Positions 25,456-37,323 of a stretch of DNA of 64,000 bases are shown in pieces (position 1 is the stretch's first letter; the number at the start of each line of letters is the position of its first letter). A program made the position numbers and the translations under genes. The notes under the pieces are model-generated. The model did not search any database, had not been told where the DNA came from, and saw nothing but the letters and a program-made list of their open reading frames with translations. Source of the stretch: Sipunculus nudus (taxonomy: Eukaryota > Annelida > Sipuncula > Golfingiida > Sipunculidae); NCBI GenBank assembly GCA_026874595.1, contig CM049309.1:96062723-96126722 (forward strand), read 5' to 3'.

Positions 25456-25790
25456 AGTTAAGGCCAAAATAAAAAAAAGGCATGGTTCTCAGGCACTTTT
25501 TTTCAGAAATCAATGCGGACGGGCATTTTTTTTATTTTAAATTTTTTGGTATGTTTCAATAAAAATTTCAAATGATAAGGGAAAAGCACTAAAATAAGTT
25601 TTATTTTGCTAAATAAGGAAAAGCACTACAAAACAAAGGAAATTGTATGGTTTTATCTTCTTGAAAGAAATGTCAGAGCAGCAGCAGCTCAAAATTGGAA
25701 GGTTTTTATTGAAAATCAAAATAAAAATTTTTGATGCGCGGGGGGGGGGGGGGGGGGGGGTTTCAAATTGATGCGGGTGGTACGTGATGG
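25456..25790. other. AT-rich insert with a 21-base G tract
   Basis: It lies inside the minisatellite interruption. It contains repeated phrases (GCACTTTTTTTCAGAAATCA, GGGAAAAGCACTA) and an uninterrupted G run at 25740-25760. No gene seen. It is probably part of an older insertion next to the LTR-like segment. Confidence 0.5.
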
Positions 25791-26463
25791 CAGGGCACTC
25801 ACGGATGGACCTTAGAACCATCGACCCAGGAACAACAGGAACGCGTTGACCCGTGTCGCTTACAGTCACCTATTGAACTCCGGCAACAACAAATAAACGG
25901 ACAAAGAGAACGTTTTCATTCATTCATTAACAGCGGTTAAACAACCTGAACTGGACTTAAAAGTGGATCGATCGATATTGCGTTAAGGTCCACAGACACT
26001 ATAAATACCCTTCATTTAGTGATTTTGAATTGGGTTGCAAACAAGAACTGATATCCAGGGATATCCAGGCCTGATGATATGTAGTCTCCTTGTGATAAGG
26101 CGGAGACTTTTTGGACGTTTTGGATTTTATTATGGTTGTGCACGGATTATGAACTGAACTTTCGTTATGACTCCTCAGAGCAACCCCGGAGTCATTTTTA
26201 TTTCGTCGAACCAGCACCAGTGACTTTGATTTACAGCAGATAAGTATTTCTTCATTTTGTACCGCACCCAGATTTAGTTATTATGTGTTAGAGACTTTGT
26301 GTTGATGTATTGTATATATTGTAAATAATGTTTGTTTAAATAATTATATATATTTTGTACTATATTTGTGAGTCAGTTTTTCATTTAACATCTTCGTTGT
26401 GTGAGTAGAACTCGGGGATGTTGTGTGCTACACGCAACATAAAAATGGGGGCTCGTCCGCTGG
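25791..26463 (+). mobile_element. LTR-like segment with TATA box and tRNA-Pro-type primer site
   Basis: The segment ends CACGCAACA (26431-26439). After a 6-base spacer comes TGGGGGCTCGTCCGC (26446-26460), whose first 14 bases match the classical tRNA-Pro primer-binding site of retroelements. A TATAAATA box lies at 26000-26007. No gag or pol sequence follows; the minisatellite resumes within 30 bp. It looks like one LTR plus the start of the internal region of a Ty3/gypsy-type element, with the rest deleted. The left LTR border (TGATGG at about 25797) is a guess. Confidence 0.55.
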
Positions 26464-26486
26464 CTTTTCTCTTTTTGGCTCGCAAC

Positions 26487-27425
26487 ACAGGTGAACTAAA
26501 CAGTAAAACACAGGGATTTTGTTAATTCAGTCCATCAAAGGTGAACTAAACAGTTAAACACAGGGATTTTGTAAATTCAGGTGAACTAAAGAGTTAAACA
26601 CAGGGATTTTGTAAATTCAGTCCATCAAAGGTGAGATAAACAGTTAAACACAGGGATTTTGTAAATTAAGTCCATCAAAGGTGAACTAATCAGTAAAACG
26701 CAGGGATTTGGTAAATTCACTCCGTGAGCTAAACGGTTAAACACAGGGATTTTGTAAATATAGGTGAAAAAAACAGTAAAACAGAGATTTTGTAAATTCA
26801 GTCTATCAAAAGCGTTTAGTAAAACACTAAGGATTTTGTAAATTCAGGTGCATTAAACAGTAAAATGCAGGGGATTTGTATATTCAGGTGAACTAAACAG
26901 TAAAACACAGGGATTTTGAAATTCAGGTGAACTAAACAGTAAAACAAAGGGATTTTGTAAATTCACTCAATCACAGGTGAGATAAACAGTAAAACACAGG
27001 GATTTAGTAAATTCAGTCCATCAAAGGTGAACTAAACAGTAAAACACAGGGATTTTGTAAATTCACTCCATCACAGTTGAGCTAAACAGTAAAACACAGG
27101 GATTTGGTAAAATCAGGTTAGCTAAGCAATCACAGGGCTTTTATCAATTCAGTCCATCACAGGTGAGCTAAATAGTAAAACACAGGGATTTTGTAAATTC
27201 AGGTGAACTAAATAGTAAAACACAGGGATTTTGTAAATTCACTCCATCACAGTTGAGCTAAACAGTAAAACACAGGGATTTGGTAAAATCAGGTTAGCTA
27301 AGCAATCACAGGGCTTTTATCAATTCAGTCCATCACAGACGAGCTAAACAGTAAAACACAGGGATTTTGTCATTTCAGTCCATTAAAGGTGAGCTTAATG
27401 GGTCAACACAGGGATTTTATAAACT
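26487..27425. repeat. 40/51-bp minisatellite array, right part
   Basis: Same unit as 23945-25455. A roughly 190-bp block including TTAGCTAAGCAATCACAGGG is duplicated (27060-27160 and 27235-27340). The array decays after 27400. Confidence 0.92.
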
Positions 27426-28463
27426 CCAATAATACTAGAAAATTGGACCTTATCAATAACAACTCCTAGATACATCTATAATTAAAACTGAAAAATCAAA
27501 TTTAACTTAAGTGATTCCATCATAGTTACTTTTTCTATCTGCTTGTACCTGAATTAAAAAGATAAAATTTAACTGATGTAGATGACGATTAAAATAAGTA
27601 TTCAATGTCCTCAATTTTTTAACTGTAAAATTTGAAGTTAAACAAAATTTAATACAAGAGCATACATGTACCTTGAATGAGTCAACTGATTGTCTGAAAT
27701 TAAATAAACGAATGAACGTCAGAATACCTCCCTACAAACTTTTATCATGAAATAATAGATCTAAAGTGAATAACAAGACATGATACATTATATGTGTAGT
27801 TACTCGTATAATTCTTATTCTGTTCACTAGATGGCCCCTCCAGTTACAGACTTGGTTCTTCAGGGAAAGGTTCAGATTGTGTGTCTGCAGCATACTGACC
27901 CTCCAAAATAAAAAAAAATAAACAAGGGCCCTGTAGGTCATGAAGCAACAGTTTTATTTTTTTTATATTGTATATCAATTTCATATATGAGTTTACAAAA
28001 TCACTGAGTTTAATTGTTTAGCTCACCTGTGATGGATTGCAAGGCAATGGCAAATGTCATCTGTCTAATTTAAATATACACACACACATTTTTGCTGACT
28101 GTGCACTTTTAAGTGAGTGTAGATGCAGTACATTACATAGTGCAGTACATATTGATGCTTGTACAATATGTTATTGGGGCTCAATAGGAGTATATTTGAA
28201 TTACTTCATCTAAATATAGTGTTTATGAATGAAAACATAACTTGCTTATAATACTTTGCAACTGCTATGCTTGAAACCTTTCCTGATCAGAAACAATAAT
28301 TTGCCTGGCCTTTTCTCAGAGAGACGGACTGTTGGCAGGTGATACATTGTTACAAGTTTCCTGCAGAGGCTGCTGGCTCAAGATGATTTGGCTAGAACAC
28401 CAGACAGATACTTTTTGCAGCTTATCACCACAGATCAGTGCTTATCAAATGATACTTAAAGTG
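27426..28463. other. AT-rich low-copy DNA with one inverted minisatellite unit
   Basis: No gene recognised. At 27992-28040 there is a single unit of the neighbouring minisatellite in reverse orientation (read on the minus strand: CCATCACAGGTGAGCTAAAC followed by TGATTTTGTAAA). Confidence 0.5.
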
Positions 28464-30704
28464 AACAAGAGACCCAGGGGTCTAATGTTCACCCTGTGAA
28501 TTACTGTGCAATTTGGCAAGTGATTAAAAAAAAAGAATGTGAAAATACCATTCATTCCTTTCCAAGTAGACATTGTCCTATTGCACAAGGTAGGTGGTGC
28601 CACCTATCTGGTTTATGAGAAAACTTTCAAAGATGACTGCACATGCCAAATTTCAGACCAATACTCCTGAGATATGAGCAATTTTCACCCAAAGCAAATG
28701 TATGAATGGACACCACAGGAAAATTATTGCAGATGGCGCCACCAGTCTTGTTTATGAGATGGAGGTGACGAAGATCTATGGACATGCACAATTTCAACCC
28801 AATACACTGAACAAACACTAAGACGATCAGATGGCAAATGCAAAGTTGGACACTCCGCAAAAAGTATTGTAGGTGGCGCCACCTGTCTGGTTAACGAGAA
28901 AACTTTCCTAGATGGATAGACATGACAAATTTCAGATCAATACACTGAACCACTCCTGAGATTGAGGGTTGTTATATATAAAAGAAACCCAGGTTTGTAC
29001 TGCACAGAAAGGTTCTCCATCATTGTTACCTACAACTACATAGGTGAGGGAACAAGTATGCCAGGTTTTGGAAAGATCAGTCCAAGGGTCCTAGAGGAGA
29101 CTCTGTTTTTGTGGATTTTAACAAATAAATACTTAATGACATATTTTGGATAAAAGCAGAAAACACCATTACAGCCTGCTGAAAGTAGCTAAACAGGTGG
29201 CGCCACCTGGAGGTCAAAATCATTAAGCAGTCACATGATCAATATTCCTGTGTAATTTGAAACTGAAGGCTGCAGCAGTTCCTAAGATATTTGGTAACAG
29301 ACAATACATCATGTATAGAAACACATCAACATGCATCTGTAGATATGCCATCTTGAAAATCACTTGACTGAATTTATACTCAAATTATTCCTCTTCCTCT
29401 TATTACTTTATGACTTATCTTGAAAGAAGTGGAAAGTAACATTTTGTCCCACAGAAAGTAGGTCAACATAGCTGGCGCCACCTGGAGGTCAAAATCATCT
29501 GGCAGTCACATGATCAATATTCCTTTGAAATTTGAAACTGAAGGTTGCAGCAGTTCCTAAAATATTTGGTGACAGACAATACATCCTGTATGGAAACACA
29601 TCAAGTTGCTAAATTTTGCAACCCACACAATTTGAAGTTCTGTAGAGATGCCATCTTGAAAATGATTTGACTGAATTTACACACAAATTATTCCCCTTCC
29701 TCTTAGGAACTGCTGACTATGATATGAAGGCCAAATTATTAATATTTTGTGACTTATCTTGAAAGAAGTGGAAAAGATCATTTCTTCCCGCAGAAAATAG
29801 GTCAACACAGGTGGCGCCACCTGGAGGTCAAAATCATTTAGCAGTCACATGATCAATGTTCCTGTGAAATTTGAAACTGAAGGCTGCAGCAGTTCCTAAA
29901 ATATTTGGTAACAGACAATACATCATGTATAGAAACACATCAAGCTGTCATATTTTGCGATCAACAGAATCTGAAGTTACGTAGAGACGCCATCTTGAAA
30001 ATGACTTGACAGAATTTATACTCAAATTATTCCTCTTCCTCTAAGGAACTGTTGGCTAAGATATGGAGGCCAAAATATCAATACTTTGTGACTTATCTTA
30101 AGGGAAGTTGAAAAGACCATTTTTTCCCGAAGAAAGTAGGTCAACACAGGTGGTGCCACCTGGAGGTCAAAATCATTTAGCAGTCACATGATTAATATTC
30201 CTGTGAAATTTGAAACTGAAGGCTGCAGCAGTTCCTAAGATATTTGGTAACAGACAATACATCTTGTATGGAAACACATCAAGTTGCTAAATTTTGCAAC
30301 CCACACAATTTGAAGTACTGTAGAGATGCCATCTTGAAAATGATTTGACTGAATTTAAACACAAATTATTCCCCTTCCTCTTAGGAACTGCTGACTATGA
30401 TATGAAGGCCAAATTATTAATATTTTGTGACTTATCTTGAAAGAAGTGGAAAAGATCATTTCTTCCCGCAGAAAGTAGGTCAACACAGGTGGCGCAACCT
30501 GGAGGTCAAAATCATTTAGCAGTCACATGATCAATATTCCTGTGAAATTTGAAACTGAAGGCTGCAGCAGTTCCTAAAATATTTGGTAACAGACAATACA
30601 TCCTGTATGGAAACACATCAAGTTGCTAAATTTTGCAACCCACACAATTTGAAGTACTGTAGAGATGCCATCTTGAAAATGATTTGACTGAATTTACACA
30701 CAAA

Positions 30705-32296
30705 CTAGAATACGGGTAGTCGACAAGCGACTACTTGTATCCGCCTAAATCAGAGTGGAACGGGTGAAGTGTTGCATATTAGCATGGATATTTTATCCCA
30801 TGGCAGACAAACAGATGGGAGCTGTGCAAACATGGCTGCAGGTGGCGCCACCAGTTTTGCGTATGATAAAGAGCTATGTGAGATTTATACACATGCAAAA
30901 TTTTGGCCCAATCGGTCAAAAGGTTCCCTAGATATGAGCTTGGATGTCTGCAGCGTAAACTTGATTGTAGGTGGCGCCACCTGTCATAAAATCAGAAAAG
31001 CTATCCAGGATGTATAAGCATGCCAAATTTCAGGTGAATTAGTCAAACCACTGCAGAAATATGAGTGATTTTAACCCAAGGCAGACGAACAGATGGACAC
31101 TGTGCAAACATGGTTGCAGGTGGTGCCACCATTTTCGGTGTATGTTATAAAGCTCTCCAAGGGCTACATTTGTGCAAAAAAATTTTCCTGATCGGTCAAA
31201 CGGTTCCTGAGATATGAGCTTGGATGTCTGCAGCGTAAACGTGAATGTAGGTGGCGCCACCTGTCATAAAATCAGAAAAGCTATCCAGGATGTATACGCA
31301 TGCTAAATTTCAGGTGAATTAGTCAAGTCACTGCAGAGATATGAGTGATTTTAACCCAAGGCAGACAAACAGATGGACACTGTGCAAACATGGTTGCAGG
31401 TAGCGCCACCATTTTTGGTGTATGTTATAAAGCTCTCCAAGGGCTACATTTGTGCAAAAGAATTTTCCTGATCGGTCAAACGGTTCCTGAGATATGACTT
31501 TTGATGTCTGCAGCGTAAACGTGAATGTAGGTGGCGCATCCTGTCATAAAATCAGATAAGCTATCCAGGATGTATACGCATGCCCAATTTCAGGTGAATT
31601 AGTCAAGTCACTGCAGAGATATGAGTGATTTTAACCCAAGGCAGACGAACAGATGGACACTGTGCAAACATGGTTGCAGGTGGCGCCACCATTTTTGGTG
31701 TATGTTATAAAGCTCTCCAAGGGCTACATTTGTGCAAAAGAATTTTCCTGATCGGTCAAACGGTTCCCGAGATATGAGCTTGGATGTCTGCAGCGTAAAC
31801 GTGAATGTAGGTGGCGCCACCTGTCATAAAATCAGAAAAGCTATCTAGGATGTTTACGCATGCCCAATTTCAGGTGAATTAGTCAAGTCACTGCAGAGAT
31901 ATGAGTGATTTTAACCCAAGGCAGACGAACAGATGGACACTGTGCAAACATGGTTGCAGGTTGCGCCACCATTTTTGGTGTATGTAATAAAGCTCTCCGA
32001 AGGCTACATTTGTGCAAAAAAATTTTCCTGATCGGTCAAATGGTTCCTGAGATATGTGGGTTTATGTGTGGAAACAGACGCACAAACGGACGCAGAGCGC
32101 AAAGGAAAGGTCAGAGGTCAAAACAAAATCGGGGCGCAGCAGTTCACATGTGACCCGAACATAATCCCGGGTTTCGGAAAATTCCGCCCAGCGGTTACGG
32201 AGGAGTTCTCCGGACACCTACGCGGCGGCGGCGGCGGCGGCGGCGGCGGCCAGCTGAAAACATAGTATCCGCAAAACTCTGTTTTGGCGGATACAA
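30705..32296 (+). mobile_element. Family B element, complete copy B1
   Basis: It starts CTAGAATACGGGTAGTCG, followed by the hairpin GTAGTCG-ACAAG-CGACTAC and TTGTATCCGCC. It ends in a hairpin with arms GTATCCGC and GCGGATAC (32266-32294), then AA. The core is four to five dimers of about 280 bp, each with two GGTGGCGCCACC-type palindromes (30840, 30970, 31118, 31250, 31680, 31810). A CGG trinucleotide run lies at 32223-32250. The empty site is known from sister G units (ACACACAAA joined to TTATTCC), so the element sits between A and T with no target duplication. It is non-autonomous. Confidence 0.85.
32223..32250. repeat. CGG trinucleotide run (about 9 copies)
   Basis: A pure CGG run inside the 3' region of element B1. 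Equivalent positions in other copies (55100 and, reversed, 36665) have only short, imperfect versions, so it expanded here. Confidence 0.85.
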
Positions 32297-32951
32297 TTAT
32301 TCCCCTTCCTCTTAGGAACTGCTGACTATGATATGAAGGCCAAATTATTAATATTTTGTGACTTATCTTGAAAGAAGTGGAAAAGATCATTTCTTCCCGC
32401 AGAAAGTAGGTCAACACAGGTGGCGCCACCTGGAGGTCAAAATCATTTAGCAGTCACATGATCAATATTCCTGTGAAATTTGAAACTGAAGGCTGCAGCA
32501 GTTCCTAAGATATTTGGTAACAGACAATACATCCTGTATGGAAACACATCAAGCTGTCATACTTTGCGATCAACAGAATCTGAAGTTACGTAGAGACGCC
32601 ATCTTGAAAATGACTTGACTGAATTTATACTAAAATTATTCCCCTTCCTCTAAGGAACTGTTGACTATGATATGAAGGCCAAAATATTAATACTTTATGA
32701 CTTATCTTGAAAGAAGTGGAAAAGATCATTTAATCCCGCAGAAAGTAGGTCAACATAGGTGGCGCCACCAAAAGCTTATTTTTGCATGTCCATCCCATGA
32801 TCAGTAATTCTGCAAAGTTTCATGAAGGTAGCTGATGTGGCTGTTGAGATATTTGGTAACAGACGGTGGACGGTGGACAGTTGACAGTGGACAGTGGACA
32901 GTGGACGGCGGACGCTGCGCCATGGCATAAGTTCACAGAGTGAACTAAAAA

Positions 32952-33185
32952 CACTGCCTAGGTGTATTTTACATATGTTCATATTAAAAAATCTTTGATT
33001 TATGATTGATATGACATTTTTAGCTTAGACATCATAACTTAATTGTCATTCAATTTTAGAAGAATGTCTAGTTTTTTTTTTTCTTTTTAAATAAATTTTT
33101 TGGTGCAGGTAACCGCCTCCATTTTTTTAAATGCTGACTTATCTAATTCCTAAACTAAGTATGTACATCTCCAGAGTTCCCTTTT
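32952..33185. other. AT-rich spacer
   Basis: No gene or repeat recognised. Confidence 0.4.
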
Positions 33186-33516
33186 CGGTTTGGGACTACT
33201 TGACAGGGCAGTAACACTCGCTTTCTATCATTTTTATTTTGTATCCTGGTGTCACCCAGGCTCGCTGTCTACCACACCTGCGGGTCCTTGGTGTGTAATC
33301 ATCCCCATTGCTGAGTCATAACACTGAGGAACCCCCCAAAGACACTCGTATGTGAGTGATACATGACTGTGGGGCACAGCCTTCCCATAAAGCCTGCAGA
33401 GAGCTCACCTGGTGGGGGCCGACCGTGAAAAACCTCACCGCCTTGGCTGAGATTCGAACCCATGATCTCCCGGCTTTTAGTCCTGCGCTCTACCCCAGAG
33501 CCACAGAAGCCGGTTA
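33186..33516 (-). mobile_element. tRNA-derived SINE
   Basis: On the minus strand the head reads like a tRNA. The A box TGGCTCTGGGGTAGAGCG is at 33503-33486 and the B box GGTTCGAATCTC at 33460-33449, the spacing expected for an RNA polymerase III promoter. A body of about 250 bp unrelated to tRNA follows, ending in an A/T-rich tail near 33190. A headless relative lies at 23531-23765, so this is a dispersed SINE and not a tRNA gene. Confidence 0.8.
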
Positions 33517-33861
33517 AGTCTAGTTTTCTCAAAGGATCTGCCAGGGCTCTAGCACAGCGTATGATTCACCTTGATTTAACATAGGTCCCCTCCTAAGCTA
33601 TGACCATTTTGATGGAGTTACTATGCTAATCAGAATCCTATTTTTTTAAAGTCACATGCAACCTGACTTGCATGACACTGTATGGTGATGTTAGTAGATT
33701 TGAACATACAGTTAGAACAAAGGAAAGTATGCTGCATGTGGGACAAGGAAAAATAGTGATGTGCCTAAACGTTATAGGAAAGGACAGATTTGATTCACAG
33801 GAGAACGTGTACCAGGAATTAATATTTCTCAAAATAGGTTAAACATGAGGTCAGATGAGCT
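33517..33861. other. Low-copy DNA, nothing recognised
   Basis: The 64-residue minus-strand frame at 33832-33638 has no support from splice sites or family resemblance. Confidence 0.4.
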
Positions 33862-34129
33862 AACAAGTGACCAAGGAGTCATGATGCTCAGCTATCTAGG
33901 AAGACATTCAAAAAAAGGAATTTTATCATCTTAATGCCAATTTTCTAGGTGGTATCCCAATTCAACTGAAGCATAGATCAAAGGATATGGGTAACAGAGT
34001 TCAGGTTTCCAAGGTGATTTTTCATGGGTCTCCCTAGATGTCAAATTAGAAGATTCTAGATCCAATGGTTATGATTTGTGCCCTGTTAACAAAATCAGCA
34101 TCTTTGAAAATCTCAAAAATAGAGGAAAA
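33862..34129 (+). mobile_element. Family A element, 5' fragment A3
   Basis: It starts AACAAGTGACCAAGGAGTCA-TGATGCTCAGCT and continues with the A-type words GGATATGGGTAACAGAG and TTCATGGGTCTCCCTAGATG. It is cut at 34129 by the start of an H element. Confidence 0.7.
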
Positions 34130-34513
34130 CTAGATGTGTTGGAACGACACAAATGCCCCTGCCTGGAGCAAATTAGAAATATTTGTTAAATTTTGTAACA
34201 TTTTTAAGTTTAGGAGGTGTTGTATGGTCAAAAGTATGTCAACAAGGGCAAAATGCAAACTCTATCTGTAATGGGTCATTATCAAGCAACACACCAAAAA
34301 TCAGGCCAGTATATGCAGGCATTTTGAAAAAAAGTCCATACATGTGCATTTTTCATAAAAATTTGTGTCTTTCATGAAATTTTCTATGTTCAGGATCTGT
34401 CATATGCTCAAAAATAGGTCAACTGGGACGAAATGCAAACTCGTTCTGTAAGTGGTCGTTATGCGCCCACAGACCAAACATTAGGCCAGTATCTGTAAGC
34501 ATTGCATTGCGAA
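34130..34513 (+). mobile_element. Family H element, 5' fragment H2
   Basis: It begins CTAGATGTGTTGGAACGACA then CAAATGCCCCTGCC, which is inverted to the GGCGGGGGCAT of the H 3' end. About two 180-bp units follow, matching 1-1480. It ends without the terminal hairpin. Confidence 0.65.
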
Positions 34514-34806
34514 ACTAGAATATTAGCAAAAGCTGATATTCAGTAATAAATTTAAATTGGAGAGGTATGTACCATGTTTCATAACAATCCACCAAATGCT
34601 TCCTGAGAAATAAGCTCCTAAGTTTTTTTTTCTATACTAAGCTCTGTGACCTTGAAAAGTAGGTCAAGATCACCCATCTTTGAACTTGACCAAGATTTTG
34701 TAAATATCATGCAACATCACTAAAGAAATGAAGTTCCTGTGTTGAATATCTTTCGAGATATCCTGCACAAAAGGCCAAAATTGAAAAATCCCATAAAAAT
34801 TCATTA
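34514..34806. repeat. Degenerate 'GACCTTGAA...GGTCAAGATCA' module
   Basis: It resembles sequences at 39660-39917, 45440-45573 and 50440-50700 (ACCTTGAAG, GGTCAAGATCA, CCTGAGATAT in the same order). Three of these four directly precede the 5' end of an F element, which suggests they are flanks duplicated with it or an unrecognised part of it. Confidence 0.45.
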
Positions 34807-37323
34807 AACAAGGCCTTCAGGCCTAATGCGAACCTGTGCATTGGGAAATACACCAGGTATAATGCTTTAATGCTGGACCATTACTTCTCATGTATATGAA
34901 TGATACAAGTACTAAACATTTTGAATGAGAAACAAATACACAAACATCACTGATGAAATTCTGGCATGGGTGCACACAACACAAAAATGATTGTCGCTGG
35001 CACTGCCAGTCTTGTATGCAACAAAGCTATCAGAGACATATACATATGCCCAATTTCAGACTGATATATCAAACCCCTCCTGAAAATAAGCAGGGACACA
35101 CACTGTGCAAAAATTATTGTAGGTGGCACCACCAGTCTTGTATACGACAAAGCTATTCGATATGTATATATATGTCCAATTTTGGGCTGATATATCAAAT
35201 TCCTCTGTAGAAATAAGCTGGCACATTCACTGTGCAAAATTCATTGTAGGTGGCGACACCTGTCTTGTGAACGAGAAAGCCATGAAAGACACATAGACAG
35301 GTCAAAATATCAGGCCAATACATCAAAGTTACCTTGAGTTTGATGCACAGGCTGACCAGGCTTAGGTGAGAAAGGCAGTGGCCTGAGTGAACTGTGAATT
35401 TGCTGGCTCAGGCTACTGCACTGAACTCATGACCTGCAACTGGTTAGACTGAGGGAACTTTTGACCTGTACCTGGCTGCACTGAGTGAATTTTGATATGT
35501 TGCATAATCTGACACAGCTGGCAGTCTGGCAAAGCTATAAATAGATCCAGGCTGAACTTTGGTGCCAAATCTGCTGCAGTGGGCAGTCTGCCAACACTAT
35601 AAACAGAATGCAGCTACTGCATTGTGTGAACTCCTGACCCATACCTGGCTGCACTGAGTGAACTCTAGACCCGGTACCTAATCTGATACAGTTGGCAGTC
35701 TGCCAAAGCTATAAATAGGTCCAGACTGACCTCTAGCCTACTGCCATATTTGAAATAGTAGCCACACCATTGCATAAGCTCATGCAGGGGCCCTGCCCTG
35801 AGGGGCATGACACCCATGAAGTGATCACATGGTGTCCATGAGGTGTTCACATGTCACCCATGAGGTGATCACATGCCTTGTGCTTGGCTGCACTGATTGA
35901 ACCCTTGACTTATATCTGACTGCACTGAATGAACTCTTGATCTGTTGCCAAATCTGAAACAGTTGGCAGTTTCTCAACCTATTTAAAGTTACAGACACAA
36001 TCTTGGCCTGTTGGTAAATCTGTTTACACATACTGAAAGACTTTGGCTAAAATGCTTTTTCCTTCAAGCTGACATATTCCCAAAATCTGCAACTTCAATG
36101 AGAGTCATGTGACCAACATTTGCACAATACTTGGTAATGCAAGCTTCTGTCATTTCTGAGATTACTATGTCAGTATGCTTACTTGGCCAAATGACTGTTC
36201 AAATTCATGTAAATCCACTAAAATGCATCAAATGCAAACCATTTGAACAAACTTTAGAGGGCCAGCCTCTGGGTTCATTTCTGTAAAATACTGAACAATT
36301 TGGCTGGACTGTTTACAAGAAGAAGACTTTTAAAAGTTTTTCAGCTTTTTCCCAATACAATCTAGTAAATACAGATAGCAAAAAAAAAATAAGCCAAATC
36401 CCACAACATTTGATATGTGACAGATTATTGCATTAAATCTGGAGATGGTAGCTATTCCTGAGAAATTATGGGTTAATGTACAGATGACCAATGACCCCTG
36501 TACAAAAAAAGGTCAATGCAGGTGGCACCATCAATACCTGAATTTCATATATGACTCATGTTACCAAGACTGGCATAAAATTTGGTGATGATAGCTCTGG
36601 CTGTTTCTGAGACTGTCATTGTATCCTCCAAAATGAAGTTTTGTGGATAATATGTTTTTGACCGGATTCCGCCGCCGCAGCTGCCGCCTTTTCCGGAGAA
36701 CTCCTCTGAGACTACTGGATGGATTTTTCTGAAACTTATACCAATTATCGGGTCAAATGTGAACTGGTGCCTAACCAATTGACCTTGACCTCTGACCTTT
36801 CCTCTCTGCCCAGCGTCCATTTTTGCGTCTATTTCCACACATATCCCGGGAACCATTTGACCGATCGGGAAAAAAAATTTTGCACAAATGTATCCCTTGG
36901 ATAGCTTTATAACATACACAAAAATGGTGGGTCACCTGCAGCCATTTTTGCACAGTGTCCATCTGTTTGTCTGCCTTGGGTTAAAATCACTCATATCTCT
37001 GCAGTGGTTTGACCAAATTACCTGTTATTCGGCATGCGTATACATTGTGGATAGCCTTCTTGATTTTATGACAGGTTGCGCCCCCTCATTCAAGTTCACG
37101 CTGTAGACATCAATGCTTTATCTCCGACACGTTTGACCAATCAGGAAAAATTTTTTACACAAATGTAGCCCTTTAATCTAATAAAATGCAGATTTTTTTA
37201 GATGGCTAATTTTTGCATTAAATTTCATGATGCAAGCTCCAGTCTTTTTCGAAATAGTAATGGTTAACGTACAGACGGCGGACTCTGCATCACCATCGCA
37301 TTAGCTCACACGTTCGCTAAAAA
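34807..37323 (+). mobile_element. Family F element, copy F2
   Basis: It starts AACAAGGCCTTCAGGCC-TAATGCGAACCTGTG and ends GCATTAGCTCACACGTTCGC-TAAAAA. It contains a run of TGCACTGAGTGAACTC / TTGGCAGTCTGCCAAAGC modules (35340-36010), also present in F5, and palindrome modules GGTGGCACCACC. A B fragment in reverse orientation occupies 36619-37178. No transposase. Confidence 0.72.
36619..37178 (-). mobile_element. Reversed family B 3' fragment inside F2
   Basis: Read on the minus strand it ends with the B 3' signature (TATCC.CAAAAC, GTTTTGG.GGATACAA). It carries the B modules TGTGCAAAAATGG and GGTCAAATGGTTCCCGGGAT. The B 5' end is missing. Confidence 0.65.

Larger units (their letters stand above)
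28464..32951 (+). mobile_element. Family G element with nested B element
   Basis: It starts AACAAGAGACCCAGGGGTCT-AATGTTCACCCTGTGAA and ends GCATAAGTTCACAGAGTGAAC-TAAAAA. GTTCACCCTGTGAA and TTCACAGAGTGAAC are inverted with one mismatch. The interior has short modules (28590-29160), then a roughly 340-bp tandem unit with GGTGGCGCCACCTGGAGGTC at about 29470, 29808, 30147, 30486, 32417 and 32757. A GGACAGTGGACGG microsatellite precedes the 3' end (32862-32925). Removing the nested element (30705-32296) restores exact 338-340-bp spacing. No transposase. Confidence 0.8.

Noticed and set aside
33449-33503. Functional tRNA gene on the minus strand
   Set aside because: A and B boxes are present, but the acceptor stem does not pair and a SINE body continues downstream; a headless relative occurs at 23531.
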